DNA of 49,031 nt, taken from positions 1-49,031 of the forward strand of contig JARCRW010000091.1 in assembly GCA_029850515.1 (NCBI GenBank). Direction: 5' to 3'. Both the position numbers and the translations under genes were made by a program. The notes beneath the pieces are model-generated. The model made no database searches. It had not been told where the DNA came from and worked only from the letters and a program-made list of their open reading frames with translations. The DNA is from Nitrosotalea sp. Its GTDB lineage: Archaea > Thermoproteota > Nitrososphaeria > Nitrososphaerales > Nitrosopumilaceae. Of this stretch, positions 1 through 8,097 are shown piece after piece. Numbering within the stretch: position 1 is the first letter of the stretch; each line of letters begins with the position of its first letter.

Positions 1-1
1 A

Positions 2-307
2 ACTCACGGTACACTTCCAGCAGGAATGAAACCCGCAGAAGCTCCAAAACCACAATCAGCACCAGAGACATCTAATGTGCATGAACCATCTGCAGGAGAA
101 GTAGCACCTGCATATGCAAAGATAAGCTCAACAGGTTATACAGGTAACAAGTATTTTGCAACAAGAAAGAGATTGTCATATCATCCATCAGACAAACAGT
201 TTACTGGTAATGTCTCAACAACTAGCACTGCACCACAACCAGCTGCAGAACCTGCAAAACCAAAATCTACATTCCGCACAACACTTCCAGCGGGATTTAA
301 AGCCTAA
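2..307 (+). CDS. C-terminal end of a repeat-containing protein (5' end outside window)
   Basis: The reading frame is open from base 2, so the gene begins before the window; an internal Met codon lies at 26. The visible 101 residues are rich in Ala, Pro, Lys and Thr and have low complexity. A short unit recurs: TLPAGMKPAEAPKP near the left edge and TTLPAGFKA at the very end. The gaps between them are Pro/Ala-rich linkers. This looks like the tail of a protein with short tandem repeats. No fold or function is recognisable. The stop codon overlaps the convergent peroxiredoxin gene by 4 nt. Confidence 0.7.
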   Translation, partial: THGTLPAGMKPAEAPKPQSAPETSNVHEPSAGEVAPAYAKISSTGYTGNKYFATRKRLSYHPSDKQFTGNVSTTSTAPQPAAEPAKPKSTFRTTLPAGFKA

Positions 308-762
308 TTCTTAAAGGCATCTAGCACTTCTTGTGCATGTCCGGCAGGTTTTACTTTTTCAAAAACTTTTAGGACCTTACCTTTTTCATCTACAAGAAAA
401 GTTGTCCTGTTTACTCCCATGTATTCGCGACCCATGAATTGCTTCTTGCCCCACACGCCAAACTTTTTTGCGACATCTTTTTCGGTGTCTGCAAGTAAAA
501 TAAAAGGAACATTCATCTTCTCACCAAACTTTTTGTGAGATTCTTCATTATCTGGACTGATTCCGATTATCTCAATTCCAGATGTCTTGAATTTTTTGTA
601 ATCTTGAGAAAATTCCGCAGCCTCTGTTGTGCATCCTGGCGTGAAATCTTTTGGATAAAAATAGACAACATATTTTTTGCCCTTGAGATCTGATTTTTTC
701 ACTGTCTTGCCTTCTGTATCCTTTAGTGCAAAATCTGGAACTTGATCTCCTTCTGATAACAT
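304..762 (-). CDS. bcp: Peroxiredoxin, Bcp/PrxQ family, one-Cys form
   Basis: A thiol peroxidase of 152 residues that reduces H2O2 and organic hydroperoxides in the cytoplasm, as known for the Bcp/PrxQ family. Visible are G-D-x-V-PDFAL at the N-terminus, the active-site block YFYPKDFTPGCTTEA with peroxidatic Cys44, and the conserved Arg in NRTTFLVDEKG near residue 120. Length is normal for the family. Cys44 is the only cysteine: the position five residues later, where many Bcp proteins have the resolving Cys, is Ala. A one-Cys mechanism that needs an external thiol is therefore likely. The gene converges on the upstream partial gene with a 4-nt overlap. Confidence 0.95.
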   Translation of the reverse strand: MLSEGDQVPDFALKDTEGKTVKKSDLKGKKYVVYFYPKDFTPGCTTEAAEFSQDYKKFKTSGIEIIGISPDNEESHKKFGEKMNVPFILLADTEKDVAKKFGVWGKKQFMGREYMGVNRTTFLVDEKGKVLKVFEKVKPAGHAQEVLDAFKN

Positions 763-851
763 CTGAGATATGCTGTATACGATCCCTACTTATTTTTTGT
801 CTACGGGGTTTCGAATGTTTTATATTGTATATTCAGAGGTCAGAGTGATTG

Positions 852-1556
852 ATGGTTAATCTCCGTGCCTGGCTTGCAGAGGCAATTGGGACATATGCTC
901 TTGTCTTCTTTGGACCGCTGTCTATCATACTTTCAGTCGCATATTTTGGCTCGGTTCTTACAATTCCATCACTTGTCGTAATAGCACTTGCACATGGTGC
1001 TGCCATTGGGCTGATGGTTTACACATTTGGCCATGTTTCGGGTTGTCACATCAATCCTGCAGTCACAATATCGATGCTAGTGACTAGACGAATCAATATC
1101 AAGGATGGAATTGGCTATATTATATCTCAATTAATTGGTGCAGTTGTTGCAGCTGCAACACTCAAGGTAATACTGCCTGACCTTGGCGAGAAGGTGCATT
1201 TTGGAACTCAGGGTGGACCTAGTGCAATTTTGCACAATAGTGTGGCATCTGGATTTGCAATTGAAGCAATTCTTACATTTTTCTTGGTTACTGTGATTTT
1301 CATGACTGCTGTCCACAAAAAGGCACCAGCCGGAATGTATGGACTTGCAATAGGTGGAATGATATTTCTGATACACTTGGTAGGTGTGCCATTGACAGGA
1401 GCAAGTGTTAATCCAGCAAGAACTTTTGGACCTGCACTCATCTCTGGTTATTGGGATTACCACTGGATGTACTGGGCAGCCCCGATAACGGGTGCGATAA
1501 TTGCAGGACTGATAATGAACTATGTCTTTGTAAAAAAGGCTGAAGAAACTGCATAG
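852..1556 (+). CDS. Aquaporin / MIP-family water channel
   Basis: A six-helix membrane channel of about 234 residues. Both NPA half-helix motifs are present: GCHINPAVT near residue 70 and GASVNPARTFGP near residue 190. The second carries the selectivity-filter Arg. The helix before it contains LIHLVGVPLTG, whose His matches the filter His of water-selective aquaporins, so water conduction is more likely than glycerol. ATG at 852 is preferred over the adjacent TTG at 849, because a TATA-like TTTATATT at 819-826 lies about 30 nt upstream, which suits a near-leaderless transcript. The substrate assignment is an inference from filter residues. Confidence 0.93.
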   Translation: MVNLRAWLAEAIGTYALVFFGPLSIILSVAYFGSVLTIPSLVVIALAHGAAIGLMVYTFGHVSGCHINPAVTISMLVTRRINIKDGIGYIISQLIGAVVAAATLKVILPDLGEKVHFGTQGGPSAILHNSVASGFAIEAILTFFLVTVIFMTAVHKKAPAGMYGLAIGGMIFLIHLVGVPLTGASVNPARTFGPALISGYWDYHWMYWAAPITGAIIAGLIMNYVFVKKAEETA

Positions 1557-1612
1557 ATTTTTTCTCTGTTTTTGAAATGTATTATAACGGGTCTGTGCTG
1601 AATTTTATCTGT

Positions 1613-1690
1613 GGACCCGTAGCACAGCTTGGATAGTGCGGACGCTTGCGGAGCGTCAGGTCGTGGGTTCGAGTCCCCCCGGGCCCGCCA
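1613..1690 (+). tRNA. tRNA-Arg (anticodon GCG), CCA encoded
   Basis: The cloverleaf folds directly: acceptor GGACCCG/CGGGCCC, D-stem GCAC/GTGC, anticodon stem GACGC/GCGTC with loop TTGCGGA (anticodon GCG, decoding CGC and CGU), T-loop TTCGAGT, discriminator G and an encoded CCA at 1688-1690. Two pairs are mismatched: A3-C70 in the acceptor and T50-C64 in the T-stem. A TATA-like TATTATAA at 1580-1587 is properly spaced upstream. A frameshifted small gene follows immediately on the other strand, so the 3' end could be an old integration site. Confidence 0.93.
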
Positions 1691-1698
1691 TAACTGTT

Positions 1699-1952
1699 TT
1701 ACCGGGCACCTTTTTGCAGAACGACCTTTCCATTAGGTAACGTTCCTACAAACTGCCAACCTTCTGATATCAACTGTTCTGCCTCGTCTGCTGTTGACAC
1801 TCGCTGACTACACCTGTTTTGCAGCTACCCATGTCCTGGAGCAGCTCTTGCACCAGTGCAATCTCATCATGTGTCATGCCTTCCAGTCTTGATTTCATTT
1901 CATGTTTCTTTTTCTCAAGAGGGTCTTCTGAAATTCTGTCAATATCACGCAT
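1699..1952 (-). pseudogene. Frameshifted small gene next to tRNA-Arg
   Basis: Read on the minus strand from ATG at 1952, the first 42 or so residues look like a real charged helical protein (MRDIDRISEDPLEKKKHEMK and onward). The frame then runs into low-quality sequence and stops at 1770. A second frame, shifted by one nucleotide, continues plausibly (VSTADEAEQLISEGWQFVG, then LPNGKVVLQKGAR) and stops at 1699. Switching frames near 1825-1832 gives one protein of about 84 residues. The tail, with a helix followed by GW-F-V and a Gly-containing hairpin, resembles the small C-terminal tail I recall from thaumarchaeal integrases. That link is weak. Sequencing error cannot be excluded. Confidence 0.55.
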
Positions 1953-1953
1953 A

Positions 1954-2829
1954 TTGATAACAACTAAAACTATTGTTCGGATTTCTACGTTGTCACTTCT
2001 TGTGATTGGTGTAGTCTCTGCATTCTTGTTAATTTATGTAAGACCAACAAGTCAAGGACCGATTCCAGAACTTGTAGATAAGAATACACTTATCATAATG
2101 ATAAAAAAATTCAACCCTGATCTGTCCATCTATGACCTCAACAACATGGAACTGTTACACATACACAAAACAGGCCAAGTCTACGTAGTTGACCAAAACA
2201 CACTCAGAGATACCGATTTGTACCAAGAGAATCTACCTAATTATCCGCATGACCAATACGTGTGGAAAGTACCGTTCACAGAAGAGGCAAGTGTTGGAGG
2301 ACAACTCAGCAGTACAATTTATGATGCGTCTAGCGGGACAAGGCTTGGCAATATTTTTCCTAGTGCTGATTGTCCACTCGGAGGTCACGAGCAATCAAAC
2401 AATGGCCATAAAATAGTTTACTTGGTCTACTATGTAATTTCGTCTAATGGAAAAACGTCTTATGTAGACCCCACACTCAAAGGCACTTTTCTTGGAAACG
2501 AAGCAGAGTTTGAATTAATCAACAAGACACAAAACTTTCCAGATGTATCGATGATGATGCATATGTATAGCCATGTATGCGTCGATTCATTTCCAACTGA
2601 TTGGTATTTCAAGAAAGATCCCAACTTTCCTGGCAGTAAAAATGATGTAGAATATCTAGCCATGGGCAGAGGAACCAACAACCAGATAATCATTGTCGAC
2701 AAGTTTGATTCTGAAGACAGAAACATAGGTAGAATACTTTATTGTGGAACTGATGCGTCTCCTATATATCATGCAAGCATGAGGAAAATTTTTTCTTGTT
2801 TTAATTCCACGTCTTCTATTACTTCGTAG
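1954..2829 (+). CDS. N-terminally anchored extracellular protein, PepSY-like part
   Basis: After a TTG start at 1954 (291 residues) comes one hydrophobic helix (LSLLVIGVVSAFLLIYV, about residues 11-27) and then an extracellular-type domain. The stretch QYVWKVPF, followed by IYDASSGTRLGNI, has the shape of PepSY-like domains: a strand, then D-A-x-(S/T)-G and a strand. Two Cys pairs occur in the C-terminal half. The frame stays open further upstream, but that part overlaps the antisense small gene and reads as unlikely protein, so the TTG start is chosen. No clean promoter was found. Function unknown. It is the first member of the secreted-protein array but lacks the MKTLHL leader. Confidence 0.65.
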   Translation: MITTKTIVRISTLSLLVIGVVSAFLLIYVRPTSQGPIPELVDKNTLIIMIKKFNPDLSIYDLNNMELLHIHKTGQVYVVDQNTLRDTDLYQENLPNYPHDQYVWKVPFTEEASVGGQLSSTIYDASSGTRLGNIFPSADCPLGGHEQSNNGHKIVYLVYYVISSNGKTSYVDPTLKGTFLGNEAEFELINKTQNFPDVSMMMHMYSHVCVDSFPTDWYFKKDPNFPGSKNDVEYLAMGRGTNNQIIIVDKFDSEDRNIGRILYCGTDASPIYHASMRKIFSCFNSTSSITS

Positions 2830-2836
2830 GTTGGTG

Positions 2837-2883
2837 TTTAGACCACCGTATTGCGGTTGACTAAAAAACATTTGTTCGGGAAT
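2837..2883 (+). repeat. Intergenic repeat A, copy 1
   Basis: Three diverged copies of this element lie upstream of array promoters: here, at 3964-4000 and at 42226-42271. The shared core is TTTAGACCAC, a few bases, ATTGC-GTTGACTAAA and ACATT. This copy and the third also share the extension TTTGTTCGGGAAT. It ends about 40 nt before the promoter cassette of the next gene. Confidence 0.75.
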
Positions 2884-2919
2884 ACGTGCTTGGTTTTAGA
2901 AGAATCTTACTGAGAGAAT

Positions 2920-2966
2920 CTACGCCAGTTTTTTATGGTTTGAATGATAAATGATAGCATATTTTG
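2920..2966 (+). promoter_or_regulatory. Array promoter cassette, copy 1
   Basis: CTACGCCA at 2920 is followed by the T-rich TATA-like TTTTTTAT at 2929-2936, 35 nt before the TTG start at 2964. The downstream GTCCAGTAC segment is not conserved here, so this is one of the more diverged copies. Confidence 0.75.
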
Positions 2967-3947
2967 AAAACTCTATTTTCATTATGTCTTGTTGTACTGA
3001 TAGTCACACCATTGTTACCTTTAGCATCAGCACATGGAGTATGTACTGGAATACCACCACGTTTTGGAAGATTAGATGATGTTCATTTTTCAAGCCAATC
3101 AGTTCAAACTGGAGATACAATCATAATAACTGGAAATATTACAACAATGGTACAACAAGATTTACAGGGATATCTTTCAATTCATTCAAGTCCATCTCCA
3201 CATGCAAGATGGATTGTGATGTCAACAGAACCAAGTGAGAAAATGATTAATGTTACACAATTCTCAAGAGTTCCATTTTCCATGACAATCAAAGCATTGC
3301 AACCGGGAACCTACAAACTCTCTCCTGTACTTTACTTACCGGAAATAGGACCTGCATTTGGTATGCTAAATGGATGTAACACAGAACCTGTGGTCACAGT
3401 TACAGGCGAATCAATATGCAATACAGGATTTGCATCCCTATTGAAAGCAGAAGACGATTCTTCATTCTGTGTAAAACCTACTACTGCTCAAAAGTTGATT
3501 GAGAGAGGTTGGGCAAAGATAACTGTTACAAAGGCAACTTTTGATGTTATACAATCAAACACGACACAAACAAATGCGATGGCAAACTTGGGTAATGATA
3601 CAGGAATAACTACTATAGGTAATCAGGCATATTATTTTGAGACACCGAATTATTCTCATGACGTTTACTTTAACTCACCACAAATTTCATTTCATGATGT
3701 AATCTTTACCTTGTTTCCAAGTGGATTCAGAGGAGGACTGCCAACTAATGGCTGTGGAGGACAATACTATTGGACTGATGTTAAGTTCTCAGATGGCACT
3801 AGTGAGTTATTGCATATCTTTGTAGGTTCCCCACAATGTTCTGATTCTCAACCTCCAACCTATTTTAGTACTCATACAAATCCTCAGGCAGGTTTGATAT
3901 TCTATGATGGAAAAATGAAATTATTGATAAGCGTAGAAGAGAAGTAA
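2964..3947 (+). CDS. Secreted protein with QPR module and FSDG C-terminal domain
   Basis: A secreted protein of 327 residues that begins with TTG in the position where sister genes have ATG. A signal peptide (residues 1-23) ends in LASA. An Ig-like domain follows (about 24-145) and starts AHGVCTGIPPRFGRLD. Then comes a degenerate QPR module (about 150-188): it has lost QFKSG but keeps ICNTGF, FCVKPTTAQKLIERGW. The C-terminal domain (about 215-327) contains DVKFSDG and PQAG. The architecture matches the broken gene at 7028, and the last domain matches the one at 48054. It has its own promoter cassette and is monocistronic. Role unknown; extracellular location is inferred. Confidence 0.85.
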   Translation: MKTLFSLCLVVLIVTPLLPLASAHGVCTGIPPRFGRLDDVHFSSQSVQTGDTIIITGNITTMVQQDLQGYLSIHSSPSPHARWIVMSTEPSEKMINVTQFSRVPFSMTIKALQPGTYKLSPVLYLPEIGPAFGMLNGCNTEPVVTVTGESICNTGFASLLKAEDDSSFCVKPTTAQKLIERGWAKITVTKATFDVIQSNTTQTNAMANLGNDTGITTIGNQAYYFETPNYSHDVYFNSPQISFHDVIFTLFPSGFRGGLPTNGCGGQYYWTDVKFSDGTSELLHIFVGSPQCSDSQPPTYFSTHTNPQAGLIFYDGKMKLLISVEEK

Positions 3948-3963
3948 AACCCAACAATCTTCT

Positions 3964-4000
3964 ATTTTAGACCACTGGATTGCAGTTGACTAAAAAACAT
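3964..4000 (+). repeat. Intergenic repeat A, copy 2
   Basis: Same element as at 2837 and 42226: TTTTAGACCAC, GGATTGCAGTTGACTAAA, AACATT. Here it runs directly into repeat B instead of the TTTGTTCGGG extension. Confidence 0.8.
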
Positions 4001-4063
4001 TAAACTTTTGGTAAAATGTAAGAAAATACTATCTAAGGGAATTTGCTTCTTTTAGAACAATCG
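3999..4063 (+). repeat. Intergenic repeat B, copy 1
   Basis: A stretch of about 65 bp that recurs at 9763-9828 with about two mismatches. It includes ATTAAACTTTTGG, AATGTAAGAAAATACTATCT and GAATTTGCTTCTTTTAGAAC. Both copies end directly before an array promoter cassette. Confidence 0.9.
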
Positions 4064-4075
4064 CACTGCAGCGGT

Positions 4076-4125
4076 CTACGCCACTTTTTTAAGAAGCCAT
4101 GCCTGTCCAGTACGTGTAAAACATG
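4076..4125 (+). promoter_or_regulatory. Array promoter cassette, copy 2
   Basis: CTACGCCAC, then TTTTTTAA (4085-4092), then CCATGCCTGTCCAGTACGTG and the ATG at 4123. The full downstream block is conserved. It drives the unit 4123-9675. Confidence 0.85.
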
Positions 4126-4635
4126 AAACCCCCACACCTTGCAATTGTTTTTGCTGTTTTGATTACCGGAATCGTATTAGTTGTTATCATGACCATCACA
4201 CAAGAGCATCCACCCGGGGTATTATCTGTGAAATCACCCGTATTGCCGCAAAATTATGCAATCGATTACTATGTCAACATGACAAGACAAATTGTACTCA
4301 AGCCATTCCAAATTCAGACCATTCCTGTACAAATTTACGCTCCACAAGACAAGCCATTACACGTTAAATTGGGCGTGGCACTGCCAAATAAAGAATCTAA
4401 TTTTATTGCTACTGGAAATGGCAACATTCCATTTGGAATATTGGCTACATTGAGCAAAAATGAGATTAATCTCCCAGCAACTTCGGAGAATGGTACTGCT
4501 GTTAGAGATACTGTTCAATTGACTGTTTTTGCATACTCGTTTACAAGTGGCACATACAAGATAGGCGTATTGTTATACCAAGATGATAACGGAGGAGAGT
4601 GGATTTCAAGATTTGTCACGATAAAGGTGGATTAA
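4123..4635 (+). CDS. Membrane-anchored Ig-like surface protein
   Basis: 170 residues. The N-terminal helix (LAIVFAVLITGIVLVVIMTI, about 6-25) has no good cleavage site, so it probably serves as a signal-anchor. The rest is beta-rich: an Ig-like sandwich with a final GTYKIGVLLYQDD strand pair. There is no QPR module and no C-terminal helix. First gene of a five-gene unit behind promoter copy 2; the next gene starts 4 nt after its stop. Function not recognised. Confidence 0.8.
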   Translation: MKPPHLAIVFAVLITGIVLVVIMTITQEHPPGVLSVKSPVLPQNYAIDYYVNMTRQIVLKPFQIQTIPVQIYAPQDKPLHVKLGVALPNKESNFIATGNGNIPFGILATLSKNEINLPATSENGTAVRDTVQLTVFAYSFTSGTYKIGVLLYQDDNGGEWISRFVTIKVD

Positions 4636-4639
4636 AAAA

Positions 4640-6037
4640 ATGAAAAGATCACATCTTTCAATTCTGACTATACCCGTCTTGGTGGTGCTTGTTATGGGTA
4701 TTTTCTATTATACTAATCCATCAAATGCGATATATGGAGGACCTGAGTGCAACGAAAAAAGTCTCCTAGGGTTTCCTCTGGCCTCGCCATATTTTGCCAA
4801 AAAGATTGCACTTGTCTCAAATGTTGGAAGTGCAGACCCGTCCAATTTTACGCTGTATACAGTAAACAGCGACGGTAGTGGCAGTCTGGATAAAATCAGT
4901 ACAATTCCATACCAGACTGCTATTGCAATGTCGTCTGACGGAAACAAGATTGCGTTTCTCAGACAAGTAAACAAGACAAACCAGATCTTTGTTGCAGATA
5001 CTGACGGTACTGGACTCAAACAGATGACTTTTGACAATGCAATAAAATCTGTCATCGGTATCACTCCAGACGGGAAAAAGATAATCTATAACCACTATGA
5101 CAGTGCGGGACGGATAAATAATTACGATACCATGGATTCTGGCGGTAAAAGTCACATACAAATTACAAATGATTCATCAAGGAAGGGTTGGCCTGCACTC
5201 TCTTTCGATGGTACAACTCTTGTATTCAATGACGAATCCAAGCCTCCACAAATATTTGCAGTAAGAACGGACGGAAGCGATTTCCATCATGTCACAAACG
5301 GGTCGCTGTTCTCGCACACCCCGGTGATATCAGGAAATGGTTCCAAGCTAGTCTTTTCAAGAGACAATCCTGCTGATTCCAATTCAAAATATCTATTCAC
5401 AATAAACACCGATGGAACAGACCTTGTTCAGCTTACTCCAAAACCAATCTACTTCCAGTCCGATTTTACCGTATCCTTGGATGGTTCAAAGGTAGCATTT
5501 GATGACGGTTCAAACCTTGCATATTATGTATCCGTGATAAATTCCGATGGAACCGGATACGAGAAAATGACCAATACTGACACGTACTATTCGCACACGC
5601 CTCTGCTTTCATCAGATGGTTCAAAGCTGATCTACTCATCTGTTAATCCAACACAGACACTTTTCATGTCAGACGTGAAGAATGGCGGATCACCACTTGA
5701 GGTAGATTCTGGTATGATATGGTATGAAAAAGAGATCTCACCAGACACCGCAGAAATCGTCTATCCAAAAATTGTTGACAATACTGAAGAAATTCTGGCT
5801 GCAACTTATGACGGAAAGACATTTCCACTGTTTGACAATTCTATTTTCACGCCAAATCCAAACTGTACTATTCCATACGATGGGCCTTCTTCGGGCATTT
5901 CGCATCCTCCTCATTTTATGCATATGACAATTGTAGAACCATGGTATGACAAGGTGCCAGGGTGGATATGGGTAGGTATCATTAGTGGTACAGTGATATC
6001 ATTTTGGATATTTTATTTCAGGCGTTTCAAGGAATGA
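4640..6037 (+). CDS. Secreted TolB/PD40-type beta-propeller with C-terminal anchor
   Basis: 465 residues. A signal peptide (about 1-30) precedes a propeller built from repeated blades with the pattern S-x-D-G-x-K-I-x-F, for example MSSDGNKIAFLR, TPDGKKIIYN, SFDGTTLVFND, SGNGSKLVFS, SLDGSKVAFDD and SSDGSKLIYSS. Between blades are D-T-D-G-T-G-L or N-S-D-G-T-G turns, as in TolB/PD40 proteins. A C-terminal helix (WIWVGIISGTVISFWIFYF, about 441-459) with a basic tail (RRFKE) anchors it outside the cell. It has no QPR module, in line with the anchor. Such propellers usually bind proteins or glycans. No enzyme signature is seen. Confidence 0.88.
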   Translation: MKRSHLSILTIPVLVVLVMGIFYYTNPSNAIYGGPECNEKSLLGFPLASPYFAKKIALVSNVGSADPSNFTLYTVNSDGSGSLDKISTIPYQTAIAMSSDGNKIAFLRQVNKTNQIFVADTDGTGLKQMTFDNAIKSVIGITPDGKKIIYNHYDSAGRINNYDTMDSGGKSHIQITNDSSRKGWPALSFDGTTLVFNDESKPPQIFAVRTDGSDFHHVTNGSLFSHTPVISGNGSKLVFSRDNPADSNSKYLFTINTDGTDLVQLTPKPIYFQSDFTVSLDGSKVAFDDGSNLAYYVSVINSDGTGYEKMTNTDTYYSHTPLLSSDGSKLIYSSVNPTQTLFMSDVKNGGSPLEVDSGMIWYEKEISPDTAEIVYPKIVDNTEEILAATYDGKTFPLFDNSIFTPNPNCTIPYDGPSSGISHPPHFMHMTIVEPWYDKVPGWIWVGIISGTVISFWIFYFRRFKE

Positions 6038-6047
6038 TGAGACCAAG

Positions 6048-7031
6048 ATGAAGTTCAATACAACAATTAATTATGCTGTGATTTACCTTGCAGCAATTTC
6101 TATTGCAACATTTGTTTACCCAATTTTTTTCACGGATCTAAACTTTGTCGGACATAGGTATGATTTAGGAGAGTTCTCCCAAGTTGCATACCTGACTGGC
6201 GGCGCATTCTTCCATGTTGCAGATGTCGTTCTGCCCATGTTGCTGCCACCAAATGTCATGCTTAGATCTACGATTGTATCTTTTACAAGCATGTCAGTTG
6301 GCGTAATTGGCATCGCATCAATACTTGGGCTGGTAAGAAAACAGCGTTGGGCGCAAAGAACTGCAGTAGTGTTAATGTCGATGCAGTTTATTTTTAACAT
6401 GCTGGTATTTGTCTTTGCAAAAAACCCTTCGTACCTGCTATTTTCCATACCTCCCGGTGTGTTGATTTATTATTTGTCAAAACAATCTGTCAGTAGACAG
6501 TTCAAGGGCATGACTGGATTTACCCTGGAAAAAACTGGTCTTCTTCTGGTATGCATTTTAGGATTTAACGTGCTGGTTCTGATGGCTGTGTTTGTTTTCT
6601 ATAATTATGTTGTAGATGTGCAAGTATTGTATGGGGACATGTCTCCACACACGATGGAAAAGGTAATCGACATGGACAGTATACACAAGTCTAGGCTGGT
6701 CCAAAACATTTTGGTATCTGTGACAAATCCTGACGCAACTCACTGCCAGATTACAGATGAGGGGTATCACAAATGTGAGTCAACCCAACTCCTCAAAGTA
6801 TATCAGATAGACCAGGTCACGCGCGATTTACAAATGCAAAATGCGTTTAATTCAAACAGGTGGGGATTCTACACCGGTACCCAATACCATGTAATTTTTC
6901 AGCAAAATGGAATCTATTACCTTATTTTTGTCATGACTCCTGATTTTTGGAACTGGGTAATTTTTGATTTGCTGGTCTCTATGATGGGGACATTGATGAT
7001 AGTTGCATGGAAGAGGATGGTTTTGAAATGA
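6048..7031 (+). CDS. Polytopic membrane protein of unknown function
   Basis: 327 residues with six or seven predicted helices: about 8-28, 45-65, 70-92, 100-121, 125-140, 163-190 and one at the C-terminus (about 305-322). Between the last two lies an extracellular loop of about 110 residues. It contains two Cys (THCQITDEGYHKCES), which may form a disulfide. It has no MKTLHL leader and no family I recognise. It overlaps the next gene by 4 nt (ATGA), so the two are probably translationally coupled. Confidence 0.8.
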   Translation: MKFNTTINYAVIYLAAISIATFVYPIFFTDLNFVGHRYDLGEFSQVAYLTGGAFFHVADVVLPMLLPPNVMLRSTIVSFTSMSVGVIGIASILGLVRKQRWAQRTAVVLMSMQFIFNMLVFVFAKNPSYLLFSIPPGVLIYYLSKQSVSRQFKGMTGFTLEKTGLLLVCILGFNVLVLMAVFVFYNYVVDVQVLYGDMSPHTMEKVIDMDSIHKSRLVQNILVSVTNPDATHCQITDEGYHKCESTQLLKVYQIDQVTRDLQMQNAFNSNRWGFYTGTQYHVIFQQNGIYYLIFVMTPDFWNWVIFDLLVSMMGTLMIVAWKRMVLK

Positions 7032-8096
7032 AAACTCTATACTATTCCATAATTGTAATCGTGGCACTGTCCATGATTTCCACAATTGTGCCACATGCAT
7101 CAGCACATGGCATATGCACAGGATTGCAAAGTCGTTATGGCAGACTTGATGGTGTAGCATTGTCTAATCAGACTTTACAAACCGGTAGCACTCTTATCGT
7201 ATCGGGTAAGATAGTAAGTTCTGCAACAAATAACATGACAGGCTTGTTCAGGATATGGTCTAATTCAACCACTATTGGTGTCTGGGAAGTGGTTTCAAAA
7301 GAACCATATGGATATAAAATTAATATTTCTCCAAATGATGTAACTCCGTTTTCAATTACCATCAAAGCTCTCAAACCGGGTTCTTACCGCATTTCCCCCC
7401 AAATTTATTTCGGGGATCTGGGTGCTATTTCTTTGTCAGATGGATGCCATAGGGAACCCAAAGTCGTTGTTACAGGTAATTCAATCCCGTTGCCAAATTT
7501 ATCTCCTCTGAAGCAGTTTGAATCAGGAATTGCAGCAAACGATGTAAAATGTATGTCAGGTTTTCAGCTGATTCTCAAATCAGAAGATGGCACTCCTGCT
7601 TGTGTAAAATCTGGTACCATAAATGTACTCATTGAACGCGGTTGGGCAAAACCAGAACTTTACTATGTTGATTCTCATGTGAGCCCAAAAGTTGTATTGT
7701 ATGATCATTTTTATGACGGAATAGACAAAGATAACACAACTGTATCAATCAACAATCAGACCTATTATCAAACTACGCTTAACTATACAGTTGATAATCT
7801 AAGAAAGAATACGTCAATACAATTTCACGGTGTTATATTTGCTTTTCCAGAAGGGATCATGGTTACTCCTGGGCAGTATGACAATACTTGATGTGAAATT
7901 TTCAGATGGCTCTGAAGAAATCTATGGTAGAAAAATGATGAATTCCGATGGATCCGGTTCTGGTTTTGGAATAGGAATTCCATCGAAGTTTGGTCCTCCT
8001 GCAACAACTTCAATCATCGTTCTTAGTAATCATGTGATGCCACAAGCCGGAATTACCATATTCCATGATAAAATCAAGCTATTGGTGAGCAAGTAA
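7028..8096 (+). pseudogene. Frameshifted QPR protein, paralogue of the genes at 2964 and 48054
   Basis: From ATG 7028 the frame encodes a signal peptide ending in HASA, an Ig-like domain starting AHGICTGLQSRYGRLD, a good QPR module (about residues 158-208: PLKQFESG, C, PACVK, IERGWAK) and the first part of the FSDG C-terminal domain. It stops at 7891 after PGQYDNT. The missing end is intact in the +1 frame (ILDVKFSDGSEEIYG through DKIKLLVSK, ending 8096). A single-base insertion or two-base deletion near 7870-7890 explains this. No obvious slippery site is present, so decay or sequencing error is likelier than programmed shifting. The 3' end shares 41 identical bases with 48758-48798. Confidence 0.8.
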
Positions 8097-8097
8097 A

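Noticed and set aside
1131-1463. Open frames on the minus strand inside the aquaporin gene
   Set aside because: They are antisense to a clear coding region, have odd composition and no start context.
1819-1953. N-terminal extension of the gene at 1954
   Set aside because: It is antisense to the more protein-like small gene, is Ser/Cys-rich, and has no promoter.
2837-4063. CRISPR array or insertion-sequence ends as an explanation of the intergenic repeats
   Set aside because: Copies are few, not regularly spaced, lack spacers, terminal inverted repeats and any transposase, and always precede promoters.
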